A stretch of 22,465 bases of DNA. Source: Peptococcaceae bacterium BRH_c23. GTDB lineage: Bacteria; Bacillota_B; Desulfitobacteriia; Desulfitobacteriales; Desulfitobacteriaceae. Below, one piece after another: positions 14,291 through 22,465 of this stretch. The stretch covers positions 1 to 22,465 of the forward strand of contig LADV01000166.1 of the NCBI GenBank assembly GCA_000961805.1. Reading direction: 5' to 3'. Each line of letters begins with the position of its first letter. The first letter of the stretch is position 1. Below the pieces are notes generated by a model. The model did no database searches. It had not been told where the DNA came from and worked only from the letters and a program-made list of their open reading frames with translations. The position numbers and the translations under genes are program-made.

Positions 14291-14585
14291 ATTTACAATT
14301 AAATTGCTTCCTAGAGCATACAGGGATATCGATCAAATTTATGGGCATATTTTGGAAGTATTTATGGTAACTGAAACAGCTGAAAACCTAGTGAAATCCG
14401 TTGAAGACGCAATTTTGGGATTGGAAGAATTTCCGCATCGAGGATCGGAAAGAAAAGTTGGAGTCTATGCTAATAGAGGATACCGTCAGTTGTTTATTAA
14501 GAATTTTACCATCGTATACAGGATTGATGAAAAGATGAAATGCGTAATTATCGTTACAGTAAAATATTCTCCTAGTTGCTTCTGA
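14283..14585 (+). CDS. RelE/ParE-type toxin
   Basis: A 100-residue toxin, probably an mRNA interferase or gyrase inhibitor of the RelE/ParE fold. Seen: the N-terminal pattern FTIKLLPRAYRDIDQIYGHI, then LEEFPHRGSERKVG, GYRQLFIKNFTIVYRID and IIVTVKYSPS. It starts with TTG, inside the antitoxin gene, with AAGGAGG about 8 bases upstream. The overlap implies coupled translation. Which of the two activities applies cannot be told by eye. Confidence 0.9.
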   Translation: MDKFTIKLLPRAYRDIDQIYGHILEVFMVTETAENLVKSVEDAILGLEEFPHRGSERKVGVYANRGYRQLFIKNFTIVYRIDEKMKCVIIVTVKYSPSCF

Positions 14586-14912
14586 TGTTTATTTTATAAT
14601 GGGTCTAACATGTTCACACCAGCTACCATTTATTGCAAGAATAAACAGGGCATCAACAGATAGACATACTGGAGGTGAATGACTATTTAAAATTGAAATT
14701 TGATAAATTTTAAAAAACTCGCTTATGAAGCGAGTTTTTTGTATCCAATATCCAAGCCGCAGTTACTATAGATTTGAAAGATATTGAGCAAATTAAATGC
14801 TATCCAGAATTATCACGTGAATCTTATTGCAGGAGATTCACTACTTAAGGAGAATTAGATTTAGGTTGGAGTTGGCGGTTAAATTTTAATGGGTTCGTAA
14901 GGAGGACAAGAG
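14586..14912. other. 327-base gap before ruvB, with gene-like debris
   Basis: Contains the terminator at 14712-14740. Before it, at 14672-14677, is a lone GGAGGT followed by a frame of about a dozen codons (VNDYLKLKFDKF). After it, 14741-14848 stays open for 35 codons with protein-like content (AAVTIDLKDIEQIKCYPELSRESYC) but no start. Both may be remnants from the insertion that split ruvA from ruvB. ruvB's own AAGGAGG (14899-14905) closes the gap; no clear promoter was seen. Confidence 0.35.
14712..14740 (+). terminator. Strong intrinsic terminator
   Basis: AAAAAACTCGCTT (14712-14724), a 3-base loop and its exact inverse AAGCGAGTTTTTT (14728-14740), ending in a run of six T. It ends the accessory unit that starts with the SEC-C gene or the toxin-antitoxin pair. 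It works on paper in both directions. Confidence 0.9.
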
Positions 14913-15938
14913 ATGGAAGAGCGTCTGGTTGCTCCCCAAAAGCAACTGACAGATCATGAAGGGGAAGGACTTCGTCCTCAACGCTTGAGTGACTATATTG
15001 GGCAGAGAAAAGTAAAAGACAATTTAAGTATATTTATTCAAGCCGCTTCTACTCGAGGAGAGGCGTTGGATCACGTCTTATTATATGGACCGCCGGGATT
15101 AGGAAAAACCACCCTCTCGAACATTATTGCGGCAGAAATGGGCGTTAGCATTCGCACCACTTCAGGCCCAGCAATCGAACGGCCTGGGGATTTAGCCGCA
15201 ATTCTTACGGCCTTAGAGCCAAGGGATGTGCTTTTTATCGATGAAATACACCGTTTGAGCAGTACAACAGAGGAGATTCTTTATTCTGCCATGGAAGATG
15301 GGTGTCTAGACATCGTGATTGGAAAAGGGCCAAGCGCGCGTTCAATCCGTTTGTCCCTGCCACCGTTTACGCTGGTGGGTGCTACCACCCGTGCAGGACA
15401 ATTAACGTCGCCATTGCGTGATCGCTTTGGGGTTATAAGCCGTCTAGAATTCTATGAGGTGGAGGATTTAAAAGAAATTATCTTGCGTACAGCAAGTATC
15501 TTAAAATTGGGCATAACTGACGAGGGTGCTGATGAGATTGCCCGACGTTCACGCGGAACACCCAGAGTTGGGAATCGCTTGTTGAAGCGAGTGCGGGATT
15601 TCGCCTTAGTTTGGGAAGACGGCGTTGTCAATCAAACGATAGCCAGAGAGGCCCTAAATAGGTTAGAAGTCGATCCGGTAGGATTGGATAATATTGACCA
15701 AAAGACCCTGAAAACCATTATCCAAACCTTTGCAGGTGGACCAGTGGGCTTGGAAACGCTTGCCGCAACGATTGGTGAAGAGTCAGAAACCTTAGAGGAT
15801 GTTGTCGAACCGTTTTTGCTGCAGATGGGATTCCTGCAACGTACTCCCCGAGGGCGGATGGCAACAGCAAGAGCTTATCAGCATTTTGGCTATTCTCTTC
15901 CCCAAAATAGAATGGATAGTGGGCTTTTCCCAGAGTAA
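14913..15938 (+). CDS. ruvB: Holliday junction helicase motor RuvB
   Basis: AAA+ ATPase that drives branch migration with RuvA. 341 residues. Seen: N-terminal [11 protein letters not shown], Walker A GPPGLGKT (59-66), Walker [11 protein letters not shown] (106-115), GATTRAG (156-162) and the C-terminal winged helix with [24 protein letters not shown] lies 7 bases before the ATG. Normally next to ruvA, it is here 1990 bases away, so it needs its own expression signals. Confidence 0.98.
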   Translation: MEERLVAPQKQLTDHEGEGLRPQRLSDYIGQRKVKDNLSIFIQAASTRGEALDHVLLYGPPGLGKTTLSNIIAAEMGVSIRTTSGPAIERPGDLAAILTALEPRDVLFIDEIHRLSSTTEEILYSAMEDGCLDIVIGKGPSARSIRLSLPPFTLVGATTRAGQLTSPLRDRFGVISRLEFYEVEDLKEIILRTASILKLGITDEGADEIARRSRGTPRVGNRLLKRVRDFALVWEDGVVNQTIAREALNRLEVDPVGLDNIDQKTLKTIIQTFAGGPVGLETLAATIGEESETLEDVVEPFLLQMGFLQRTPRGRMATARAYQHFGYSLPQNRMDSGLFPE

Positions 15939-16071
15939 GGGAACGAGGGATGATTGGTTTGCCCCATTCAAAAAAAGTCAAGAGCATATATGCCGAGAAA
16001 AAAGGGTAATCTGAGCATAAAGAAACTTGCTTCCACCAATAAGCTAACTTTCTGATGAGGTAAGAAAGGGT

Positions 16072-17427
16072 GTGAAGAGCATGCTCCGGATTGTGTATCG
16101 GTTACCCTTTTTGTGGATGGCTTTGTTATTACTCGTACTGATCCAGGCTACAACCTGTCAAGCAGCAATGGTCTCAGTCGAGTTGGTATGGAAATTAGGC
16201 CAGGCGGGATGGGTACAAATAGAGGTTGAAAAGGGAGATTATCAACTTGTCTTAAATGACACAGCGGTTAAGTTTTCGACTGGCTCTTCCCTTCAGGTAG
16301 GCTGGGGGGGATGGACCCCTGTAGTGAGGATTAACCATGGGGATTTTCAAGTTTTTAATGGATTAGAATTGAAGGTTTACGAGCTTAAGCCAGGTTCTCT
16401 GCGGGTGAAAACTCCTGAGGATAAAGAGGTAGTTTATCGCGGGGGACTCCAGCTCAATTGGCAAGAGGGTCATTGGCGGATAATAAATCTAGTCGATAGC
16501 GAAGACTACCTCAAAGGGGTCGTACCCATTGAAATGAGTAACGAATGGGCTAGGAGTGGGACAGAGGCTCTTAAAGCTCAAGCGGTTGCGGCTCGGACCT
16601 ATCTCATGAAACATTCGGAGAGTGGCAAAAAAATGATTACCGACTCTCCTGATATTGATCAGGCCTATGCGGGTAGGAATGTGGAAGGGGAAGCTTCTGC
16701 AGCAGTTGAAGCTACACGGGGCGAAATCTTAGTCGATGCTCAAACCAGACAACCGATTGATGCCTTGTATTCTTCGCATAGCGGGGGATATACTGAGGAC
16801 GCCAATAATGTCTGGGGAAATCCAGATATCCACAATGTATCCCAACCTGATCCTTATTCCCAAGGCGTCGGGGGTCCTGTCGATCATTGGCGGTTTATTG
16901 TTTCTGCTCCTCTTCTCGGGTCAACCTTTGGCTTAGGACCGGTACGAAACATTGAACTTGACAAGTTCCCCTCTGGTAGGGTAAAAAGTGTAAGTATGGA
17001 AGATGGATTTGGAAATATCGAGACAGTTAAAGGTCGGACGTTCGTCAAAGCGTTTTATCCTTTTGGGCAGCCCATTCGAGCGGAAGCTTTTCTGGGGAAT
17101 TTCTTTGAGGCTCAAATTATCTCCCCAAAATGGGATTCCTACGGGGAAACAGGATTAGCAGTGTTTCTTAGTTCTTTGGGAGATCGGGGAATAACCCAGG
17201 GCTATCAAGCAGAGCAAGGACCGTTACTATCTAAAATTCTCAGTACCTCGTTAGGAACGAGTCTTGATTCTCAGCCCTTTGGAGTGTTTATTTTTAAGGG
17301 TCGTGGTTGGGGACATGGGGTGGGGATGTCACAATGGGGTGCTTACCATATGGCGCAATTAGGGTATAATTATCAAGATATTTTAGATTTTTATTATTCC
17401 AACGCTTTGATTTCTAAAGGATCATGA
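16072..17427 (+). CDS. SpoIID/LytB domain protein
   Basis: A 451-residue exported protein. A signal peptide or anchor spans about residues 5-31 (LPFLWMALLLLVLIQATTCQA). The SpoIID domain starts near 125, with VPIEMSNEWARSGTEALKAQAVAARTYL; E154 is the likely catalytic Glu. SHSGGYTEDANNVW and the terminal GRGWGHGVGMSQWGAYHMAQ are also family signatures. SpoIID is a lytic transglycosylase acting on septal peptidoglycan in engulfment. The position beside ruvB and queA suggests a paralogue, not SpoIID itself. The start is GTG at 16072 with GAGGT 10 bases upstream; an ATG at 16081 with AAGGG is equally possible. Confidence 0.88.
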   Translation: MKSMLRIVYRLPFLWMALLLLVLIQATTCQAAMVSVELVWKLGQAGWVQIEVEKGDYQLVLNDTAVKFSTGSSLQVGWGGWTPVVRINHGDFQVFNGLELKVYELKPGSLRVKTPEDKEVVYRGGLQLNWQEGHWRIINLVDSEDYLKGVVPIEMSNEWARSGTEALKAQAVAARTYLMKHSESGKKMITDSPDIDQAYAGRNVEGEASAAVEATRGEILVDAQTRQPIDALYSSHSGGYTEDANNVWGNPDIHNVSQPDPYSQGVGGPVDHWRFIVSAPLLGSTFGLGPVRNIELDKFPSGRVKSVSMEDGFGNIETVKGRTFVKAFYPFGQPIRAEAFLGNFFEAQIISPKWDSYGETGLAVFLSSLGDRGITQGYQAEQGPLLSKILSTSLGTSLDSQPFGVFIFKGRGWGHGVGMSQWGAYHMAQLGYNYQDILDFYYSNALISKGS

Positions 17428-17471
17428 ATTTGACAAAAAAGTATGTTGATTAGAAAAAGGAGAATCTGTCG

Positions 17472-18494
17472 TTGAATGTTTCGGAGTTTGATTTTAATTT
17501 ACCGGAATCGTTAATCGCTCAACATCCAGTGGAACCAAGAGATACTTCCCGCCTAATGGTGGTCAATCGTGACCATGAAACGATTGACCATCATAGGTTT
17601 AGAGATCTAGTGCCTCTTTTAAAATCAGGTGACGTGCTTGTAGTTAATAACACACGCGTCATTCCTGCGCGTTTGATCGGAGTGAAAGAGGGGACTGAAG
17701 TAAAGATAGAAGTTCTCCTCTTAAAAAGACTGGAATTAGATGTCTGGGAAGCTTTGATTAAGCCTGGGAAACGTCTTAAATTAGGTCAGAAGGTCCATTT
17801 TGGGCAGGGTATCTTGGAGGGAGTACTGGAGGGTATCTTAGAAAACGGAAATCGGAAAATTGTATTTAACTATGCAGGGGTTTTCGAAACAATCCTGGAC
17901 CTGCTTGGCAAGATGCCCCTCCCCCCCTATATTACTGCTCAACTAGAAGACCAAGAACGCTATCAAACAGTATATGCTAAGGAACGAGGGTCAGTCGCTG
18001 CGCCAACGGCTGGGTTGCATTTTACGCCTGAACTTTTGAACCAACTCCGGAAAAAGGGTGTGGAAATCGTAGAGATCCTTCTCCATGTTGGTTTAGGGAC
18101 GTTTCGTCCAGTAAAAATGGACGATATCCGTGACCATGAAATGCATTCGGAGTATTACCGAGTTGATTTAGAGGCGGCCGAGAGAATTAACTGCGCCAAG
18201 CGAGAAGGACGACGGGTCATTGCAGTAGGGACAACAGCAGCGCGGACGTTAGAATCCGTGGGCAAGGACGGAAAGGTCATAGCAGGAGTAGGGTGGACGG
18301 ATATTTTTATCTATCCAGGCTATTCGTTTCAAATAGTGGATGCGCTTTTGACAAATTTCCACTTTCCAAAATCAACCTTGGTGATGTTGGTGAGTGCTTT
18401 GGCGGGGCGCGAACTTATCCTAAAAGCGTACGAGATTGCAGTGCAGGAGAACTATCGGTTTTATAGTTTTGGGGATGCTATGCTAATTCTATGA
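17472..18494 (+). CDS. queA: S-adenosylmethionine:tRNA ribosyltransferase-isomerase QueA
   Basis: Adds the cyclopentenediol precursor from S-adenosylmethionine to preQ1 in tRNA, making epoxyqueuosine. 340 residues. Motifs: [49 protein letters not shown] and [16 protein letters not shown]. The start is a TTG with AGGAG 9 bases upstream; no in-frame ATG is near. It sits directly before tgt, the preceding step in the same pathway. Confidence 0.96.
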   Translation: MNVSEFDFNLPESLIAQHPVEPRDTSRLMVVNRDHETIDHHRFRDLVPLLKSGDVLVVNNTRVIPARLIGVKEGTEVKIEVLLLKRLELDVWEALIKPGKRLKLGQKVHFGQGILEGVLEGILENGNRKIVFNYAGVFETILDLLGKMPLPPYITAQLEDQERYQTVYAKERGSVAAPTAGLHFTPELLNQLRKKGVEIVEILLHVGLGTFRPVKMDDIRDHEMHSEYYRVDLEAAERINCAKREGRRVIAVGTTAARTLESVGKDGKVIAGVGWTDIFIYPGYSFQIVDALLTNFHFPKSTLVMLVSALAGRELILKAYEIAVQENYRFYSFGDAMLIL

Positions 18495-18614
18495 GACGTG
18501 TGATGTGCTAATACTGTACGCTATCTAAGCGCCATGCTATGCGTGATGCGCAAATAGCTCAAATCCTGTCTTTGGGCATAGTTCAGCGTCGGAAAGCTAG
18601 TTTATCTTTTATAA

Positions 18615-19751
<1,137 letters not shown>

Positions 19752-19752
19752 C

Positions 19753-19794
19753 AGAGGTAAGATGTCAGAGGTCAGATGCCGGGGGTCAGAGAAC
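19753..19794 (+). repeat. Three imperfect 14-base tandem repeats
   Basis: AGAGGTAAGATGTC (19753), AGAGGTCAGATGCC (19767) and GGGGGTCAGAGAAC (19781) follow the tgt stop by one base. They are purine-rich on the plus strand and drift in sequence. Probably a slippage-prone intergenic repeat. Confidence 0.6.
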
Positions 19795-19957
19795 GAATTT
19801 CTTGAGTAGCAAAGCAATTAGTCTAACGCCCTTATATAGTTCAACCAAACTTCAGGTGCCGTAATTCTACGGAGAGTTTATTTTTTACAAAAAACCAGAA
19901 GGATTTTCACTCTGATATGGTGAATAGTTCAGGATATGAATAAAGGAGGAATTATTA

Positions 19958-20248
19958 ATGAATCAATCGACATTAACCTTAGTCCTATATTTCGCCGTCT
20001 TTTTTGGGATTATGTATTTTCTCATGATTCGCCCCCAACAAAAACAAGCAAAAAAACGGCAGGCCATGATGAGCAGTCTTCGCGCGCGAGACCAGGTAAT
20101 CACAACCGGAGGAATCTACGGAAAAATCTCCAAAGTGAAGGATGATTCCGTTATTTTGCAGATCGCGGATAAGGTTGAAGTTGAAATAGCCAAAAGTGGG
20201 ATTGTGAGCATCGAAAATCGTGAGATCGACTTGGAAAAGGATAAATAA
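19958..20248 (+). CDS. yajC: YajC, preprotein translocase accessory subunit
   Basis: A 96-residue membrane protein that associates with SecDF and the Sec channel. One N-terminal membrane helix (about 5-23), then the signature MIRPQQKQAKKRQ, then a small basic/acidic domain with ITTGGIYGKI and VEIAKSGIVSI. GGAGG lies 8 bases before the ATG. In related genomes it sits directly before secD; here two other genes intervene. Confidence 0.95.
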   Translation: MNQSTLTLVLYFAVFFGIMYFLMIRPQQKQAKKRQAMMSSLRARDQVITTGGIYGKISKVKDDSVILQIADKVEVEIAKSGIVSIENREIDLEKDK

Positions 20249-20329
20249 ATGCCTGACCGATGACGGTATAGTGGTTAATCTCTACAGAGATCTTAAAGAG
20301 AGATATGTGACGAAAAAGAATTCTAATCT

Positions 20330-20359
20330 AAAAGCAAGTGGCGTAGACCACTTGCTTTT
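20330..20359 (+). terminator. Intrinsic terminator after yajC
   Basis: A perfect 12-bp stem, AAAAGCAAGTGG (20330-20341) with CCACTTGCTTTT (20348-20359), 6-base loop, ending in TTTT, with TTTTT again at 20366-20370. It separates yajC from the EcsC-family gene. Confidence 0.8.
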
Positions 20360-20397
20360 GAACTATTTTTACATAGAGTGAAAACGAGGTGAACACC

Positions 20398-21162
20398 GTG
20401 CCCTTGTCTAAAGATCCGAAAAATGATGATCATACTTATGAAGAGCATGTACGAGCTGACTTGAACCGTTGGATTAGGAAATTGTTACAAAAGCCTGGAT
20501 TTTTAGAACGCACCTCGAAAGTAATTCAAACGAAGGTTAATGATAAAATTCCGGAAAAAGTTCACACTGTCATTACCGCAACGGTTAAAGGGTTGGTTAA
20601 ATCCGTCGTCTTTGGACTGGAGTATATCCCTAATAGCCCTACCTTTTATGGGATGCAGCTGCAAGAGCGCGACCAAAGAGCGCAAAGACTTCTTGTAAAA
20701 TATCGGAAGATTGCTGCAGCCGAAGGAGCTGGAACAGGTGCAGGTGGCTTTACCCTTGCGGTTGCTGATTTCCCAGCCTTGATTGTCATAAAAATGAAAT
20801 TTCTCTTTGAGTTGGCCCATATTTATGGGTTTTCAACCAAGGATTATCGGGAACGGTTATTTTTACTCTATGTTTTTCAATTGGCGTTCTCTAGTCAAGA
20901 GAAACGTCCGGAATTATTCCAGGTTATCCTCAATTGGGAGAAGACTTTGAGTGAATTGCCTGCAGAGGCAGGGGATCCACAGCAAATTGATTGGGAACAG
21001 TTTCAGCGGGAGTACAGGGATGCTATTGATTTTCGAAAAACACTTCAGTTGATACCGGGTTTAGGTGCTGTGGTAGGTGCTTGGGCAAACTATGGGCTGT
21101 TAGATGATTTGGGAACCATCGGAATGAATTGTTATCGATTACGAATTGTTGGAGGGATATAG
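20398..21162 (+). CDS. EcsC family protein
   Basis: A 254-residue protein of the EcsC family, named after the third gene of the Bacillus ecs operon; the molecular role is unknown. The N-terminal third is charged and helical. The family core follows: GAGTGAGGFTLAVADFPALIVIKMKFLFELAHIYGF, then DYRERLFLLYVFQLAFSSQEKR, then a glycine-rich hydrophobic segment (LIPGLGAVVGAWANYGLLDDLG) likely to touch the membrane. The GTG at 20398, with GAGGTGA 5 bases upstream, is preferred over the GTG at 20389, which overlaps that ribosome site. The next gene starts 1 base after its stop. Confidence 0.85.
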   Translation: MPLSKDPKNDDHTYEEHVRADLNRWIRKLLQKPGFLERTSKVIQTKVNDKIPEKVHTVITATVKGLVKSVVFGLEYIPNSPTFYGMQLQERDQRAQRLLVKYRKIAAAEGAGTGAGGFTLAVADFPALIVIKMKFLFELAHIYGFSTKDYRERLFLLYVFQLAFSSQEKRPELFQVILNWEKTLSELPAEAGDPQQIDWEQFQREYRDAIDFRKTLQLIPGLGAVVGAWANYGLLDDLGTIGMNCYRLRIVGGI

Positions 21163-21163
21163 G

Positions 21164-21826
21164 TTGTCAAAGGTTACTCTGCAAGAGATAAAAGCGGACC
21201 CTTATGTTCATGCCTTGATTGAAGCAGGAAACCGTCACCTGGAAGCCATTGGTTTTACTGAACATGGGTTAAGGCATGCGGGATTGGTCTCCCATATTGC
21301 CTCGAATATTTTAGTAAAAATGGAGCATCCCGAAAGGGAGTGCGAACTGGCAGCCATTGCAGGTTACTTACATGACATAGGGAATGCTGTGAATCGTGTG
21401 GCACATGCTCATTCGGGGGCAATACTGGCGGCAGGGATTTTAGAACGACATGATATGACACCGGAAGAAATTGCGATTATCATTGGGGCTATTGGAAATC
21501 ATGATGAGCAGGATGGGAATCCGGTCAATGTTATTTCTGCCGCCTTGATTCTAGCCGATAAATCGGATGTTCATCGCTCAAGGGTTCGTAACCATGACCT
21601 GGTAAAATTCGATATTCATGACCGGGTTAATTATGCGGTTAAACGCTCTTTTCTGCGAGTCTATCCTCAAGAGCGTATCGCGTTAGAACTTACGATTGAT
21701 ACTGAAATTTGCCCTGTTATGGAGTACTTTGAGATCTTTCTGGCGCGGATGCTTTTGTCCCGTAAGGCAGCTGAATTTCTGCTTACTACATTCGAATTAA
21801 AGATTAACGAGGTTAAGTTACTCTAA
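21164..21826 (+). CDS. HD-domain phosphohydrolase
   Basis: A 220-residue putative metal-dependent phosphohydrolase. Metal ligands of the HD fold are visible: H38 (HGLRHAG), H70-D71 (GYLHDIGN), H81/H83 (VAHAHSG) and a later Asp in LADKSDVHRSR. The substrate is unknown; nucleotides or signalling nucleotides are usual for such proteins. The TTG at 21164, with GGAGGG 7 bases upstream, is preferred over a TTG at 21146, which has none. It is translationally coupled to the EcsC-family gene, suggesting a joint role. Confidence 0.85.
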   Translation: MSKVTLQEIKADPYVHALIEAGNRHLEAIGFTEHGLRHAGLVSHIASNILVKMEHPERECELAAIAGYLHDIGNAVNRVAHAHSGAILAAGILERHDMTPEEIAIIIGAIGNHDEQDGNPVNVISAALILADKSDVHRSRVRNHDLVKFDIHDRVNYAVKRSFLRVYPQERIALELTIDTEICPVMEYFEIFLARMLLSRKAAEFLLTTFELKINEVKLL

Positions 21827-21845
21827 TGCCATTGTTTTCCTATGA

Positions 21846-21875
21846 TTGACAGAGCAATCCAGTAAGTTTTATAAT
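21846..21875 (+). promoter_or_regulatory. Near-consensus sigmaA promoter of secD
   Basis: TTGACA (21846-21851) and TATAAT (21870-21875), both perfect, with an 18-base spacer. Transcription is predicted from about 21882. The short leader contains a small dyad, ATGGG/CCCAT (21887-21901). Confidence 0.85.
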
Positions 21876-21923
21876 GGTGGATGGTATGGGCAAGTCCCAT
21901 CATATTAAAAGGGAGGAAAGTAG

Positions 21924-22465
21924 ATGAGACGGGGAAACATCATCAAGCTGGTAGTATTGGTGCTATTAGTGGCAGCAGCTGTTGCACTATCGATTAAACC
22001 CCTAGTGGATCCCGTAAAGGGCGTCCTGTTGGGACTTGACCTGCGCGGTGGAGTGCACTTGGTGCTACAAGCCGAGCCAAATAAAGACGGTACTCCAATT
22101 ACTAAAGATGATATAGACAAAGCGAAAGCGATTATCGAGAAACGGGTTAACGATCTCGGGGTATCCGAGCCCATAGTCCAAACGGATTATGATAAAATGC
22201 GAATTGTAGTAGATTTGGCCGGGGTTACCGACCCAGACAAAGCAGTTGATATCTTGAAAACGACGGCTAAGTTAACCTTTAGGGATCCTCAAGGAAATGT
22301 CGTCTTAGAAGGGGATGACCTCAAGGATGCTAAGGGGGGGCAAGGTCAAGTCAGTGGATATGTTGTCAATTTATCCTTCTCATCTGAAGGGGCTAAAAAG
22401 TTTGGGGATTTAACTACCCAGTTAATCGGTCAAAGACTGGGTGTTTATTTGGATGATGATCTTCT
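21924..22465 (+). CDS. secD: Protein translocase subunit SecD (3' end outside window)
   Basis: Membrane subunit that uses the proton gradient to help complete protein export. The first 180 codons are visible: one N-terminal membrane helix (about 8-24), the family motif LLGLDLRGGVHLVLQAE, then the start of the large extracytoplasmic P1 domain (IIEKRVNDLGVSEPIVQ, LTFRDPQGNVV). GGGAGG lies 7 bases before the ATG. It has its own strong promoter. Confidence 0.96.
   Translation, partial: MRRGNIIKLVVLVLLVAAAVALSIKPLVDPVKGVLLGLDLRGGVHLVLQAEPNKDGTPITKDDIDKAKAIIEKRVNDLGVSEPIVQTDYDKMRIVVDLAGVTDPDKAVDILKTTAKLTFRDPQGNVVLEGDDLKDAKGGQGQVSGYVVNLSFSSEGAKKFGDLTTQLIGQRLGVYLDDDL

Noticed and set aside
15799..16014. 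71-residue frame overlapping the end of ruvB
   Set aside because: Mostly inside ruvB in another frame, with no ribosome site and no family features.

Overview
The window looks like chromosome of an anaerobic, spore-forming, hydrogen-metabolising Firmicute, most like the Desulfosporosinus/Desulfitobacterium group of Peptococcaceae. The grounds are strong GGAGG-type ribosome sites with frequent TTG/GTG starts, sporulation-type proteins (BofC-like, SpoIID/LytB), a Tat-exported [NiFe] hydrogenase with HypFCDE maturases, and the clostridial gene order yebC-ruvC-ruvA-ruvB-queA-tgt-yajC-secD. The genus is inferred from gene content, not from a database search.

Region 1 (1-3838, mostly minus strand) is a hydrogen module. 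The 5' part of a [NiFe]-hydrogenase small subunit runs off the left edge. About 300 bases upstream of it is a textbook sigma54 promoter (1158-1173). Upstream of that lie several palindromes and then a sigma54 activator gene. The activator carries ferredoxin, [FeFe]-hydrogenase-like and Cys-rich FeS domains instead of an ordinary sensor domain. This reads as a self-contained circuit in which a hydrogen- or redox-sensing enhancer-binding protein switches on an uptake hydrogenase.

Region 2 (3839-8866, plus strand) is a tight maturation operon, hypF-hypC-hypD-hypE, ending in a DUF3842 gene. hypA and hypB are absent from the window. Region 3 (about 8940-10267) holds cysK with its own sigmaA promoter, converging through a shared terminator on a small coiled-coil gene on the minus strand.

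Region 4 (10396-15938) is the recombination block: yebC, a BofC-like gene whose ribosome site lies inside a hairpin, ruvC, ruvA and ruvB. ruvA and ruvB are split by about 2 kb of accessory DNA (a SEC-C protein plus a YefM/RelE-type toxin-antitoxin pair). A dispersed hairpin repeat sits before ruvC; an inverted relative lies in the leader of the sigma54 activator gene.

Region 5 (16072-22465) holds a SpoIID/LytB protein, queA and tgt (queuosine tRNA modification), yajC, an EcsC-family gene overlapping an HD-hydrolase frame, and the start of secD behind a near-consensus sigmaA promoter.
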